64,000 bases of DNA from Notospermus geniculatus (GCA_002633025.1 NMRB01001645.1:62904-126903); one strand, 5' to 3'. Positions 44,310 to 57,533 are shown, counted from the stretch's first letter. The notes: a model not told the origin generated them from the letters alone. Made by a program: numbers and translations.

Positions 44310-46271
44310 ATGGTCGTACCACTTGTTGAAGCTAGGCGTAAATTCGACAAGAGTTTACGCTTTCATGAAAGAGCATACAATAAGCATAAGATTATAGAAT
44401 TTGATAGGGTGTGTACGAACAATCCTAACTTATTTTGGGAACATGTTAAACAGTTAGGGCCGCCGAAAAGTAAAGGTATACCAATGAAAGTTGTTGATGA
44501 CGAGGTTATATTTACAGAACAAGGAGATGTGTTAAGGAAATGGCACGAAGCGTATAGTAAGTTATATAATCGACCCCCAGAGGCCTGTGCCGGTTTTGAT
44601 GAGAACTTCTATAGGGATGCATGTCTAAAGAAAAGTGAGAGAGAGGAGCAGATGGGGAATGTGGAGTACATTGAGAATGAATTTTTGAATCGGGAAATTT
44701 CGTTTGACGAAATTGAAAAAGCTGTTCGCAATTTGAAAAATAAGAAAAGTGTGGGTATTGATAATATACCGAATGAGATTTTAAAGAACCACGATGTTAT
44801 GATAGCTCTTCATAGGTTTTTTAATATATGTTTCTCTCTGGGTGTATTCCCTGAGGCCTGGAAAAAATGTATAATTTCACCAATCCCTAAAGGGGCCTCG
44901 TTAGATCCTCATGTACCTCTGAATTACAGAGGAATTAGCCTGCTGTCTTGTATTTATAAGGTTTTTACTGCTGTTTTAAACCGAAGAGTTGTAGGATATA
45001 TGGAATTTTTAGATCTTTATGCTGACGAACAGAATGGTTTCCGCAAAGGAAGATCTTGTATTCAACATATTTTCTCGTTGAGTTCGATTGTAAGGAACAG
45101 GCTGGTTAGGGGTCAGCCCACCTTTGCAGCCTTTATTGACATGAAAAAGGCGTTTGATTGGATAGATAGAGAACTACTTATGTATCGTCTCCTCACATAT
45201 AATATCGATGGTAAAATGTACAGGGCTGTTCAAAATTTGTATAGAAACTCGCAATGTTGTGTTAAATTGAACAATTTGTATACCAGTTGGTTTACTACAA
45301 CCACTGGGGTGCGTCAAGGTGATGTTCTATCTCCGACCCTTTTTAATATTTATCTTAATGATTTGGTGTTCCAACTTAATAGTCACCGTAAAGGCATTGT
45401 GATCGATGGTCTGCACATATGTTGTTTAATTTATGCAGATGACATTGTATTACTGAGCAATGATGAGGAAAATTTACAATACATGTTGAATTTTGTTAGT
45501 AGTTGGTGTAAACGGTGGCGGTTCTTGGTGAATGTTGACAAGACAAAAGTGGTTCATTTTCGTAAAAGAAGACGGCCTCGTACAAATTTTGTATTTTCTA
45601 TTGATGCGGCAGAAGTTCAGAAAGTTCCGTGTTATAAATATTTGGGTGTAACTCTTGACGAATACTTAGATTTTCGAGAAAATGCACGAATTTTAGCGGA
45701 TAGTGGTGGTCGTGCCCTTGGTTCAGTCATTCACAAATTTAAGAGTTTTAAGAATGTTGGTTATTACACTTTCAAAAGGTTATTCGAGAGTGGCGTAGTG
45801 CCTGTGCTGGGTTATGGAGCAGGGGTCTGGGGTTTTAGGAAATTTGACTCTATTGATAAGATCCAAGATAGAGCGATGAGGTACTTCGTTGGTTTGCCCC
45901 CTAGAGCGCCTATTGCAGGATTTCACGGTGACTTTGGTTGGACTCCTCCTCAAATGAGGCATTGGATTGAAATGGCCAGATTGTGGAACCAGTTACTTTT
46001 ATGGAGTAATAGGACTCAGGGTACCAGTATATTGAAACATATTTTTGAATGGGACATTACTCAGGGGGATGGTAGTTGGTCAGCTGATCTGAGGGACATC
46101 TTTCGNCACCACTTGGAGATAGGCAAAATTAAGGTTTTCATCAATCCTCATCCCTCATCCTATAGACTGTTCAATCGATTATTTTTTGTAAGAAGAACAG
46201 ATTTGCTGTGTTTAGAAGTTTATTTAGGAGACAAATACCCGTGTCGTTTTGAAAAACACATGAAGAAGTAA
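44310..46271 (+). CDS. LINE reverse transcriptase, 653 codons, 5'-truncated
   Basis: A long open frame covers the RT and C-terminal region of a non-LTR retrotransposon. Blocks in order: NLKNKKSVGIDNIPNEIL, WKKCIISPIPKG, NYRGISLLSCIYKVF, EQNGFRKGRSCIQHIF, FAAFIDMKKAFDWIDRELL (first catalytic Asp), TTGVRQGDVLSPTLFNIYL, CLIYADDIVLLSN (YADD) and WRFLVNVDKTKVVHF, then YKYLGV. The upstream endonuclease domain is missing, since nothing LINE-like precedes 44310. One N lies at 46106. There are no stops, so this copy is recent or was 5'-truncated on insertion. Target-primed reverse transcription is the family mechanism. The clade is not resolved. Confidence 0.9.
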   Translation: MVVPLVEARRKFDKSLRFHERAYNKHKIIEFDRVCTNNPNLFWEHVKQLGPPKSKGIPMKVVDDEVIFTEQGDVLRKWHEAYSKLYNRPPEACAGFDENFYRDACLKKSEREEQMGNVEYIENEFLNREISFDEIEKAVRNLKNKKSVGIDNIPNEILKNHDVMIALHRFFNICFSLGVFPEAWKKCIISPIPKGASLDPHVPLNYRGISLLSCIYKVFTAVLNRRVVGYMEFLDLYADEQNGFRKGRSCIQHIFSLSSIVRNRLVRGQPTFAAFIDMKKAFDWIDRELLMYRLLTYNIDGKMYRAVQNLYRNSQCCVKLNNLYTSWFTTTTGVRQGDVLSPTLFNIYLNDLVFQLNSHRKGIVIDGLHICCLIYADDIVLLSNDEENLQYMLNFVSSWCKRWRFLVNVDKTKVVHFRKRRRPRTNFVFSIDAAEVQKVPCYKYLGVTLDEYLDFRENARILADSGGRALGSVIHKFKSFKNVGYYTFKRLFESGVVPVLGYGAGVWGFRKFDSIDKIQDRAMRYFVGLPPRAPIAGFHGDFGWTPPQMRHWIEMARLWNQLLLWSNRTQGTSILKHIFEWDITQGDGSWSADLRDIFXHHLEIGKIKVFINPHPSSYRLFNRLFFVRRTDLLCLEVYLGDKYPCRFEKHMKK

Positions 46272-46523
46272 AGGGAAATTGGCCATGCTCACTTTATGAG
46301 ATGTGTTACAACCAACCCCGAAATTTTTCGACGGGGCAGGTGGTACCACTCGACTTTGGACCCATTTTTCAGAGACATGCATAGAGATGGCTAAACTTTG
46401 TTTGGTGCACAAGTAACCATTGATATCAAATATTCAAAAGACCAAGCAGGTTATAAATACCTCCTGTAATTAGGAAGTAATCGGCCTCAAAAGAAAAAGT
46501 GTTACAACCAGCCCCGGTCTCCC

Positions 46524-47171
46524 CTACCATACCACTGCTCGGCAAACCGTATCCATATCCTGTTCCAAACCCTGCCGGTAGGTGACTCGTCCCATTTTCA
46601 CCAAGCCAACCCGTCTATTGTCATCTCTTCTGATTGGTCCTACATTCCTTGGACTTGGAGAAGTGACACTCGCACGAGATGATGTCTCTGAGCCGTTCAT
46701 CTCGTTTAGTTCCCTCAACCGCTTCAATTCCGGATCTACCTTTTCTTCGTATGACTGGATCTCCTGTTTGGCCTTCCCTTCAGACCCTGTTTCTCGTCCG
46801 AAGGTTTCTAATGCCTCTACCACCTTGCCCTGTTTTAGTAGGACGCCATCTTCTAGTTTTTCAGTCTCCTACTCTGAGGCTGCCTTGTTGATGGCATTAC
46901 TCAGCTTCGTAATTGCCCGAGTCACTGCTGACTTGAATCCACTAATCTTGGCGGGTGTGTCGTCCGCATCCCTCACCCTTCTTTCCACGTCTCCTACATT
47001 CATTTCGTGCACTGTTGGCCCTCCTACGGTTGTTCCGTGCCCCTCATTCTCCATGACAGGCTGTCCTAACCAGTTTGAAGCTCTGTTCCTGCAAGCCCAC
47101 AAAACACCGGCATGCATGGCATATGCACGTGTGGTGCATTTAGATGCACATGATATCGCTGTCATAATCAA
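46524..47171 (-). pseudogene. Retroelement gag-like coiled-coil fragment
   Basis: Two frames in the same phase are separated by one TAG (46866-46868). The first has GFKSAVTRAITKLSNAINKA, and the second has LEDGVLLKQGKVVEALETF and YEEKVDPELKRLRELNEM. Charged helices of this layout occur at the N-terminus of BEL/Pao and related Gag proteins. GTGTTACAACCA occurs at 46303 and 46500 nearby. Assignment is tentative. Confidence 0.45.
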
Positions 47172-47199
47172 CTATACAATGTAGATAGTATCAGGTCGA

Positions 47200-48235
<1,036 letters not shown>

Positions 48236-48839
48236 TTAAGGTATTTCACAAAATGAGTCTACTCGGTTTAAATGTCGCACCACAGTTCTGACAGTGATAT
48301 CCAGCCTCATCTTTGCACCTTTCAATCTGGGCCTCTGCCTGCTGGTGAACTCAGAGGGCATGCTGCAGCTGGTTGAAGTGCTCATCCAACGGAGACGCAC
48401 AGGCAGCTTCCTCGAAACTTCTTCCAAAGCCCGAGTGCTCATCTCTCCCAGACCATCCATGGCATTCAAAGTCTCATACGCCGTTCTCGCATCATCAGCA
48501 AAGAACCGAAGACCTGCACTATTGCGGCCCCCTACAGACGGCCTGTCCTTTAACGAGTCAACACACGCCTGAGCAATGAGATGGGGTTGACCAAAGTGCT
48601 TGCGAAGTACCCTCATGGTGCTTGTGTAGCCACCAGGAATACCATCGAAACCCATGAGGGCACTCCGTGCTTTGCCTTCCACGAACTACAGTAGCCCAGC
48701 AATTTTCTGGAATTCGTCCAAGTTCTGCTGCCCAACCATTTGCTTTTACCTCACTGTGGTATGGATTGCTGGAGGTATCCTTCGCAACTCTGTTTGTTGT
48801 TTTATTTCTTTCAGATTTTTTTTGGGAGATGGTCCCCAA
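48236..48839 (-). pseudogene. BEL/Pao-like Gag fragment (DUF1759-type)
   Basis: The frame from 48682 reads LEGKARSALMGFDGIPGGYTST, then LRKHFGQPHLIAQACVDSL, LRFFADDARTAYETLNAM and a SRKLPVRLR segment. This order is typical of the conserved middle of BEL/Pao Gag. The upstream piece (48839-48683) is in a shifted frame. It lies upstream of, not downstream from, the N-terminal-type piece at 47171-46524, so the two come from different or rearranged copies. Confidence 0.55.
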
Positions 48840-49559
48840 AGAGTTTCTTGGTCAGAGCCACCTCCTTTGCACACAGAACAGAAAACTCCTTGCGGAGAGC
48901 TGGTCTCATGCTGCCACGCCTTTTTAGTGAAATTTCAAGGGTCAGTCTTGCACTTATGTATACAGACCATGTAATGTCGGCACACGCAGTGTTTATCAAA
49001 AAAATGCCTGAAGTTTCTGACATTTCTTCAAGTGCTTTCGCTCAAGTTTCATGTCCGAATCAATAGTTGGATCAATAGTCAGTATGCCGATACAGTTCCT
49101 GAATTTCACAATCTGTAGTTGGCACGGAGACTTGAACTGGTTTTTCAGAGTAGCTGAGCCTTGAGAAAACAGATTAAAGTAACACCTCAGGGTGAGACAT
49201 GCCATTTCGCAGTTTTCCCCCAGACCAGGGTTCTTTTCACAGGCTGTTCTGACAGGAGCTAGGCTACCAGCCTTTGCCAGCAGTTTTTTCAGTCTTCATC
49301 CATTTTGGTACGAGCAAGACTGACAAATTGCAAACCAAGATTGGGGATACTCATACACACCTTGCTGTCGAAAGCTGTGATGAGGCGCAGTTTTCACTGC
49401 AGCAAGATAGAAGTTGAAAGAAACAAACTTGGCAATGAGAGTGGCAATGAGAGTGAATATTTCTTTTCACATATCATTATCTGCTTGGTGTTTGGCATTT
49501 TGTACAACAAGCTGTCGATTTTGTTCTTAACATTCTGGATGTACTGAAGTCCAGATGTA

Positions 49560-50600
49560 GGTTTCATTTAAAATTTCACTCCAGCAAATTCTACGACCAA
49601 CACCATCCCCTTGGTTTTGAGATGCTCTGGAATTTCACAAGTCTCATATTTTACAATGTCCTTCTCTTCCAGAAGTCTTTTAATCCTGTCTTCCCTCTCC
49701 TGTGCAGTCGATGGAGGAGGGTAGGTTTCGGACTTGATTTGAACTTGTCCAGATTCAGATTGCGAAGACGTGTATATTTGCATAATCCTTCCTATCATAC
49801 TGGGAAGCAACCTTGGCGGTGGACAGCATTATGGAGTTTTATTTCTTATCCCAATTAATGGAAAAGGTGTTGTCGACTTTTGTGCAAAGACGACACTGAA
49901 ATTTTCGACCAGTGCTACAGTAATTATAAATCTGGTAGCATGGTAAGTCAGTACACTTGAAGTGCAGCCAACTGGTGCACACACAGCACTGAATCATTTC
50001 GTCACTATCCGGCAAGTTACACTGGGGACAACTTGACCCTCCTGGATTCGTTTGCGTAGACGTAGGCGTAAGTATGGGTGCAACACTGCTATGACAAAAG
50101 CCAGACGATGTTTAAGATTCTAGATTTTTCGGTATACCACTACACGTACTGGTGTGTTCGCCTGACGATGATGCTGCAGCCGGTGGTGCCTCATGTTGAG
50201 GCTTATCGCACGATGATGTCGATGACGATTCCACTGGAAGCGATAAGTCGTGACCTGAACAAAAGTCTTGCAATTTCACACCATCTTGCTCTTTAACACT
50301 GCCATCCTGTAGGCCTTGCTTTGCACCATCAGACCTCGAAGACAAGATCTCACTGTAATCATACGCGAGAATGTCAGTCATACAAATACCATTTTCGTTT
50401 AGGTAATGGCATGCCTCTTTGAGGGTGTTGTAACCTTTATACTTGGCCCCAGGAAAGCCTTTCACTTGTGGGTGACAAGACTGAGTCCATTCCGTAAAGA
50501 TGCCGGTGATACGCGCACGGGAAACAGCGTACCATTTCTTCGTCTTCGATTTCGATCTTGAATTCGTATTTTTCAGAGTTCGAAATTCGAGATTCAAAGA
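49560..50600 (-). pseudogene. RNase H1 hybrid-binding domain plus PHD finger gene
   Basis: The frame from 50597 contains KKWYAVSRARITGIFTEW, then VKGFPGAKYKGYNTLKEA. This is the Caulimovirus-viroplasmin/RNase H1 N-terminal fold that binds RNA-DNA hybrids. A Ser/Pro-rich linker leads to a TAA at 50112. The same frame continues past the stop into a PHD-type finger (CPQCNLPDSDEMIQCCVC, WLHFKC, FQCRLC) at about 50040-49870. The next frame (49810-49568) encodes a conserved-looking helical tail (EREDRIKRLLEEKDIVKYET). The one nonsense codon breaks an otherwise coherent domain order. This looks like a member of a multi-copy invertebrate family, but I cannot name it, and no catalytic RNase H core is seen. 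Confidence 0.6.
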
Positions 50601-51404
50601 ACGATCGTTTTTTGCACAGTTGCACAGAGAATTATGAATTTCACCACTCTAGTCACTTCTCCATACTGTTACACATGTGAAGTCATATCAGTTTGCCAAC
50701 AAGATGTCCTTTGAGTTCGTAAATTTGGAGATTTACACAGCCATCACGGAGAGCGCGACCATGTTGTGAAGCGCCACCTACACGTACATGTCGTAGACAT
50801 CATTCATACCGGCAATATCAATCTTACAGTGTCAACTATTTCCACGACTCTCCGATTCGTTTAATATCTTCATCTTGAACACCTGGTTGCTAGTAGAGAT
50901 ACCGCAACTATAGCTGCTGCTCGTATTCCTGCCCTGATCATCATGGCCATCATCATGATCATTGGCATGACTGGTAGAAGGTACTGCTGACGTAGTCGTT
51001 GGCCCACCGGAAAGCTTAGCAACATACAGGTCCATGCCCAGGCACATGTGACGCTTCCACAACTATGTCTAAAGAACGTTTACTAGTAACATAATTTTTT
51101 TTCTCCACCTAGTGACTTCAGTCCTTGAATCCTGCAAAAGTCCTCTACCCAAGTCTCACTCACTGTGACTGGTGGTTCTTCCTCACAGCAATTGCCATTT
51201 AAGTTGATTTTAGTCTTCAGGTTAATTACATGTACCTATTACAAAGGCACTCTTAATGGCACAGTGAATAAGGAATTTTGCTGAAGACTTGGAGAGGAGT
51301 CTTGAAATGAGTATTTATTCTTTAGAAAATGCACCAAAGTACAGCAGTATTGGTTCAAAGGTTTTCACGAAACTTGGAAATATTCATTGGGTTTGACTTC
51401 TTAA

Positions 51405-51540
51405 TAAGGGTGCTCTCACTTTAAGGCAGGGGTTTTTGCAGGGGTATCAGCAGTGGGTCTCATTCATGCAGGGCTTCTCAATAAGGATGCCGTCACTTAA
51501 AGCAGGGGGTTTTGCAGGGGTTTCAGCAGTGGGTCATTAT
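51405..51540. repeat. Short direct duplication
   Basis: A segment of about 60 bp (CTTTAAGGCAGGGGTTTTTG, GCAGTGGGTC) is repeated once with minor changes at 51415-51455 and 51490-51535. Confidence 0.7.
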
Positions 51541-52439
51541 AAATTCACGGAAGCGTTGTTTCTTCTATCCCCTGTGTCTGTCTTCATCGTTCCTTGAACC
51601 GTTGAATGTATCGTTATCACCATAAGTATCACGGTTTTCGCAATTCATAAATTACCGCGTAGGCCTAGTCTACCGGTATTGATGAGACATACATGACTAC
51701 GTGAATAACTTTGACACTGCTGTGAGTGTAGGCTAGGCCGTTTCACTTCCCCATGGCGATGTCGATGACCTAAAATCTTTTTAATTTTCTTAACAGCTGG
51801 ACGGAGCATTCTTTGGACGGATCATTCTTTGGATGGATCATTATTTGACTACTTGGACATTGTAACCCATAAAGTGGCCAATGGGCCATGTGCTCACCTG
51901 GTTAGACAATGGCAGAGGGAGGTATAGTCATTGACATATGTTTTTCCACACCTGATGCATGTGAAGGTTGTGCAGTTGAAAAGTTGAAACCTCCAAACCA
52001 CCCTGCCCTCTTTGAACTGCTGTGGAAGACAGGAAAGTTGGTCGATTTGAAAAATTGAAACGGGATGTGTTAGACAGTGCATGTGGCTTTCACTTCTCCA
52101 AAAATTGGGAAAAATAATGAGTAATTATCGAGTAATTCAAGAATATCAGCCAGCAACGATGGCAGATTTCGCTTTGGATAAAATGATAGTCAGGTCAAAA
52201 TGAAGCTCCCCCACCCCACCCCGGGGAGACGGTATACACAAATTTTCACGTGTCATTTTTCATTCTGTCAAGAGTAGCCTCGTAGAGATCCTTTTTTACA
52301 CGATCTTTAGTTGAGGAGAAGAATAAATTTATTGATGTTGCTTCACCTTGATATATTATGCTTCAATACACAAAAGAACGAAATTCTGGTCACATTAATT
52401 TGTGGTGATATTACTGTATAAAGTCCTGAAAATCAGTCA

Positions 52440-53310
52440 ACCTGCATCGCGAGTCACGGTGGAAATGCCCAGATGGTTCAGTCTGAGAAGTCCCAGTGCC
52501 AAAGAGCACTGTCAAGCCTCTTGTACGAATCCCGCCAGACCTCCTGTGGGTTCGCACCGGTGGGACAATAATTGTTGAGCAGTGCCTTTCGGCAGGCCTT
52601 CATCCGAATGGGGGACAACGCAGGCTTCCCCATCTGCTGATGCCCCATCACGCATCGTCCACGGAGGTCCTCTTTATCGTATATACATGTACTTAGAACA
52701 AGGACATTCAGAAAAGTTTCCCCTGTCATTAGGACTGTCGGCAACAGCCATTGCCGAGTTAATTAGAGATTGTGGAATTTCCACTACAGTTTCACATTTT
52801 TCAGGATTGTTTGGTAGTGGTAACTTCCTTTCTGATGATATTGTATTTTTCGCTGCCAATTGATACTGGTGACCTTCTTACGCCAATGACAACGGTGTCG
52901 GCCACTTTACTTTTCTTTGCAGGTGGTAGAATTATGTTCGCCAGCTGCGGCAGATCATCATCTTCTATTGGTGGGGCATTTTGCGGCTAAAGCTGCTGCA
53001 CTTCGATAGCTTCGGCAGGCTCGGCGCTCGGGGCAGTTGATTCATCTGCAGGCATGGCTGGTGGTTCTGGATTCACCATACGAAGCCATCTTTGTCTGCC
53101 TGCACATCGACCAACTGAAGAGGGCCTTGCAACTGCTCTAAAAGCTCAATTACTATATTGTTTTGTTCAATAACCGTACTGTTCTGTTGAATAACCTTAT
53201 TCAGCTATTCAGAGTGGTCCTCTGCAAGTGGGCAATGTGCACAGCATAGCACATTCCGTTCAGGATCGTCAAGAACCACCAGTTTTCTAGATATATATTT
53301 GTCAACCTGC
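52440..53310 (-). pseudogene. Decayed gene with KPALSP/WRD motif
   Basis: An acceptor (TTTTTTATTGCAG) near 53308 opens a frame with NVLCCAHCPLAEDHSE, a stop, then a Val/Ile/Gln coiled coil (IEQNNIVIELLEQLQ) and, after a frameshift and another stop, IEDDDLPQLANIILPPAKKS. A later part (52744-52478) reads GKPALSPIRMKACRKALL and VWRDSYKRLDSALWHWDF, vaguely like a BEN domain. At least two stops and one frameshift show it is not functional. Identity is uncertain. Confidence 0.45.
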
Positions 53311-53339
53311 AATAAAAAATATGTAGTTATACAGTAAAC

Positions 53340-53505
53340 ATCGCATAAGTCGGATGCAAGTGGGCCAGCAAATTTTGTCCGACTTAAAGAAAATCCGCCT
53401 TATGTGTAAGTCGGATTTTCTCTGACTTACATGTACGTGTAAGTCAGATTTTTACCCGACTTAGATGTACAAGTCGGAGAAAATCTGACTTGTGCGACAT
53501 TGGTA
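53340..53505. repeat. Inverted GTAAGTCGGATTTTC repeats
   Basis: Alternating direct and inverted copies of GTAAGTC(G/A)GATTTT and GAAAATCYGACTT can form several hairpins. Probably a small foldback element; no defined ends. Confidence 0.65.
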
Positions 53506-54135
53506 ATGAACTCCAGAATTGCCAAAAAGATCTGGACCATATTCATGGTGCAGACTTAAAGCTGTGCAGCACAGCCAGTACTCACTGCCCCTGAATCTGA
53601 CATAATGATATTCATATTGATTGACAAGAAAACCCCATGCAGAATCCATATCATCTGGCATTATCCATGTTGATGTTGTCATGATATTCATAACTTCAAC
53701 TATATACCGGTACATGTATTATTAATTATAGCCATAGCCTTGATATTCTACGTGATCCAGCCTAGAACTCATTCATGACGTCCATGACACGTCCGTCATC
53801 ATCAGTATGAGTAGACATGTTACCGGTAGGCCTAGGCCCGAACTGAGCTACCTTTCTGGTCTAGACCTGGAGTCACAATCTCCCATCCATGACATGTAGC
53901 CCCTATCCATCATCTTTATGTAGATGGACACAGTTTGTGATGCTTCAGCTTCATCTTCCTTTGTGACATTAATTTAATTAAAAACATCCCGGTGTTGAGT
54001 GGCAGCTCAGGTAATTTGACGTCGAAGTCTGTTGTCTAAAACTAGTCAAAGGGCCAATAATTGGTTGTGTGTGAAACGTCTTGTTGGGATTTGTGGCACT
54101 CAGTTTTACTCGTGTTTTTGTGTCTGGTGTTTCAG

Positions 54136-54375
54136 GTTAGATCGTCCATTAGGGCCTACTAAAGATCAAGTGAATATGGCACCATGTGGATTGAGCATCG
54201 CCAATGCTATTGTCCCAGATAGTGTCAAATATTACTGGGGACGAATACCACGAGAGGATGCTGAAAGGATCCTCAGAGCTAAAAGAAACAACCAGTTAGC
54301 TGAGGGCATGTACCTGTTGCGAGAAAGTTCCACTAAGTTTGGCAATTATGCTGTTTCTCTCTGTCATGACAACAG
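54136..54375 (+). CDS. SYK: SYK/ZAP-70-family kinase, first coding exon (N-SH2)
   Basis: The exon runs from an acceptor (GGTGTTTCAG) at 54135 to a donor (AACAG|GTGAG) at 54375. It has a 40-base 5' leader and an ATG at 54176, encoding 66 codons plus two bases. The peptide carries YYWGRIPREDAERIL (SH2 strand A and helix A) and GMYLLRESSTKFGNYAVSLC (the phosphotyrosine-binding FLVRES-type strand with its Arg). Starting almost directly with an SH2 domain after about 20 residues is the SYK/ZAP-70 arrangement. These kinases bind doubly phosphorylated ITAM tails through tandem SH2 domains at the membrane. The rest of the gene lies beyond the window or is not recognisable. Other SH2 proteins with an N-terminal SH2, such as Shark, are possible. 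Confidence 0.78.
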
Positions 54376-54394
54376 GTGAGACATAGGGCCAGTA

Positions 54395-54640
54395 TTCCAG
54401 TGGTTAGAGTGTGAGGCAGTCAACAGTCATTCAGGTTTAAACTCTTGAAAGCAATGACACAGTGACATTGTTGCACAGTTGGTTAAGAAAGGTTCAGTCG
54501 GGAAATCTCTTCCACCATACCCCTTCTGGACTTGAGTATTGCTTAAGTTTTGCATAGTAATGCCCCTAATGCTGGATACTGCGGTCTGATGATGTGGATG
54601 AGGATGTCTAAGGGGTTGGTTTGATATTCTGCTCAGTTTG
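54395..54640 (+). repeat. Possible tRNA-derived SINE
   Basis: CCAGTGGTTAGAGTGTGAGG resembles an A-box, and GGTTTAAACTC 40 bp later a B-box. About 170 bp of unrelated body follows. It sits in the intron just after the SYK exon. No tail or duplication was identified. Confidence 0.35.
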
Positions 54641-54849
54641 TACCATCATTTCTTTTCCTAAGTGAAAGGTTAAGCAACATTTCTTGCAATTATTGGCAAT
54701 GTTCCCATTGGTACCTGCATGTCTTAAGTTGCTAAGCCATGTGGTTGCAGAACATGTCACCAATGTGCAAGACGATGCCAGAATATTACATGCATAGAAG
54801 CATTATTTTTTATTCACCTGCACGTCTTCTCTAATCCATATTGTGCCCG

Positions 54850-56160
54850 AATATTTCTCATTACAAGAGGATATCGGAACACTGACCTCGGCAAGATCAC
54901 GAGTGGATGTCATTTTGAAGAACTATAAGGGCCTTCTAACATTCGCACCAGGGTAGAGATCACATATGGTCCTTTGCAAATCGTCAGGAGAAATATCGAT
55001 GGCAACCGAAACAGCTCTTGGCTTGCCACTCGTCTGTAGCTTGGCGTATCACTGTGCCTCGCATAACCTGAATTAAAAATAATAAAATCATTATAAAAAA
55101 GCAATGCAAAAACATCATGCGTTTATGGGCTACCTAGCTGAAACGTGGTGAAATACGTAAAATGGTATTGATAGAAGCAGTTAATTTCCTTTCAGCATAA
55201 AAGTACTTAACATTTTACTGTGTACCGGTATGACTATCAGATTCATTCCATGCCTGTAATTATGAGCTATTTTCGTGACCTTTTCTGACCACTCGATGCT
55301 CATCAGCGTGAGAAAGCTGCTTGCGAGGGCAATCTTTGTGTTTAAAGCTGACGTGAACGAACAAAAAGCCCGCATGCGACTAGCAAGAGAATTGCAAACG
55401 GACTTACTTGACTTGGACTTACGTTCAGTTGTGCACTTGCTCTGTAGGCACGGTAGGCAGTTGGACAGGTAGAAAGGAACAACATAGGAGTCATCTGAGC
55501 AGACCTCACTTTCTGAAACACTGTCATCTACCCGTTCCTCCTCTATTGCTGCCAGAGTTGCTTGTTGGACAGTTTTCTTAGTCACAGTTCTGATTGCGTT
55601 GTCCTTCAAGTAAGATCACCTGCTACTGATGTGGCAAAGCCTATCATCGACACCCATAACTCCAACATGCTGATCATCCTTCTTCAAATTGACAATGCGA
55701 TTCCCTGGAATTATTCGCGAGGGCTTCATGAATTGCCTTATATCCATAAAATTCCCTTCCCTGGTAGGTTGACGATTGTTATCTGGGGGAGAAAAACTCT
55801 CCTAGCAATACCAGTTGCACGGACAGTCTTCTCATCAGATTCTGTACCATGGAAAATGTGCCCAGCAGTTTTAGTCCCGGTCAGGTGCTCTTCCTCATTT
55901 TCAGAAATCTCCACGACGGTGGTCTCAATCTCACAATCAACCAAAATGGGAAATGGTTTTGGTGGTTGCTTCTCACACATTTCCATACATTCTTTACTTC
56001 CACTCATAGCTGATCCATGGTTCTTGTACATTGTACCTGCACTGGTAACCCTGGCATCACTGCTGGTAGTCAGTGCTTCATCTGATTCAGTCAAGGGGTC
56101 TGGGACTGGCAATGATTGTTGATCCATGGACAACATCATGACCTTTAGCCAAAACGTCAT
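54850..56160 (-). pseudogene. Unrecognised minus-strand gene fragments
   Basis: Several coding-looking pieces lie on one strand. 56160-55738 encodes an acidic Ser/Thr-rich segment (VEISENEEEHLTGTKTAG). 55609-55425 has TKKTVQQATLAAIEEERVDD ending at a GTAAGT donor. About 55050-54860 has RAVSVAIDISPDDLQRTICD followed by a stop. The last piece resembles the region before HECT-type domains in some fish and invertebrate multi-copy genes. Stops and frame changes between the pieces suggest decay. Function unknown. Confidence 0.35.
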
Positions 56161-57200
56161 ACAGCGACTCCGTCAGGAGTGAGGGGGCAAGTCATCCAAA
56201 TACTAACGACATGGCAAAGGCCCTTCTGCAGCGTAGTATATTCATTTCCACTTACATGTAGCTTCGTAGCATTATGCGTGAGATTGTAACCACAGAGACT
56301 AAAAGGCCACTGCAGTCTCTGATGCCAAGAAGGCAGCGCCTCAGAAAGTCCCTTGTTGGAGCAATGTCGTCCACTGTTGACAAACTATCATAGAATTTGA
56401 TTTCAAATGAGTCGGATTCCAAGAGATCATGCCCATTTTGACCAATTTTAGATGTGTAGGAGCAACGGTTATCGAGATATAAATGTTTAAACATTGGAAA
56501 CTTAACGAAAACGTAGGCCGAATGCGAGTATTTCCTCACAACTTGCATCTTCGGCTCTGGCCTATTTCTCTCAGAGACATTTTGGAAGAAGCAAACCTGC
56601 ACGAGGTCGTGACCCATTTAGTTGCCTCCAGAATGAATGTCTTGTCACCAGGTTTGGTTGCATATTTTGGGAGGTAGGCACGTATTTGAAGACATCAGAA
56701 ATTCATTTTACGAAATGTACACTTTTGACTTTTAGTCTCGAAAGGACTTGAGTTGAAGGGTTAAGACCCCACTCTCCTTCCCATTTTAGCCATTTGCTAA
56801 TATTTTTATTCAGTGGCTATGGAAATAACTAATCGGCTACAAATTTCCCAATTTCCTATTTGTGCACAACTTGGCAAGCTTGCTATGGTTGAAAATTTTG
56901 TATTTTTTTTGGTTCAGGAATTTTGGTATTATAGTGTGCCACTTTAAACAGAAAAGCTGGGAAATTTGCTTGAGTTGTACTTAGGCCAGACTGGTGCACA
57001 AATGGTTGCGATTTGGTAACTCATTCTTATTAATTAAAAGGATTTACAATATTGATTCTCAGGACAGTGAAATAGGGACAGACATTTGAAAGTGGTAAAT
57101 AATCAAGGTTTTATCATGTTTATACACAGAAGGACAATCAGTAATCGTCTTCAGAGTGTGGTCGGACAGAGACAGTTCGTTTTCGATTTCAACATCGAGT
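56161..57200. other. No confidently recognised gene
   Basis: Contains a plus-strand open piece (56483-56677) ending at a GTAGGC donor-like site and an overlapping minus-strand frame (56617-56252). Neither matches a family I know. The rest is AT-rich. Confidence 0.35.
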
Positions 57201-57533
57201 TTAATTGGTCTTTTTTAGTTCTGCAAGTTTACTGAGTGTGCTAAATTTAAAATATTTAGCGGGAAGGGAGAAATGGCAAGAAGAGCCCTTCTGTTCATCG
57301 GCTGTCTTCGCACCCGAATTGGCGAGGACAGAATTGGTGTCGAGTTTATCGCGAACGACCACAACCACTGAATGGAACAGATGAAAAATAAAATTCTCCG
57401 TTTTCAAATCGTCAATGGGCCCTCTCGTAACCAAACTCTCTTCAGCAGACTGAACACCATCACTCTCTTCAGCAGGCTGGACACCGTCACTCTCTTCAGC
57501 AGACTGAACACCATCACTCTCTTCAGCAGACAG

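Noticed and set aside
48654-49066. Plus-strand frames opposite the BEL-like gag
   Set aside because: Antisense shadows of a recognisable Gag segment, with no own similarity.
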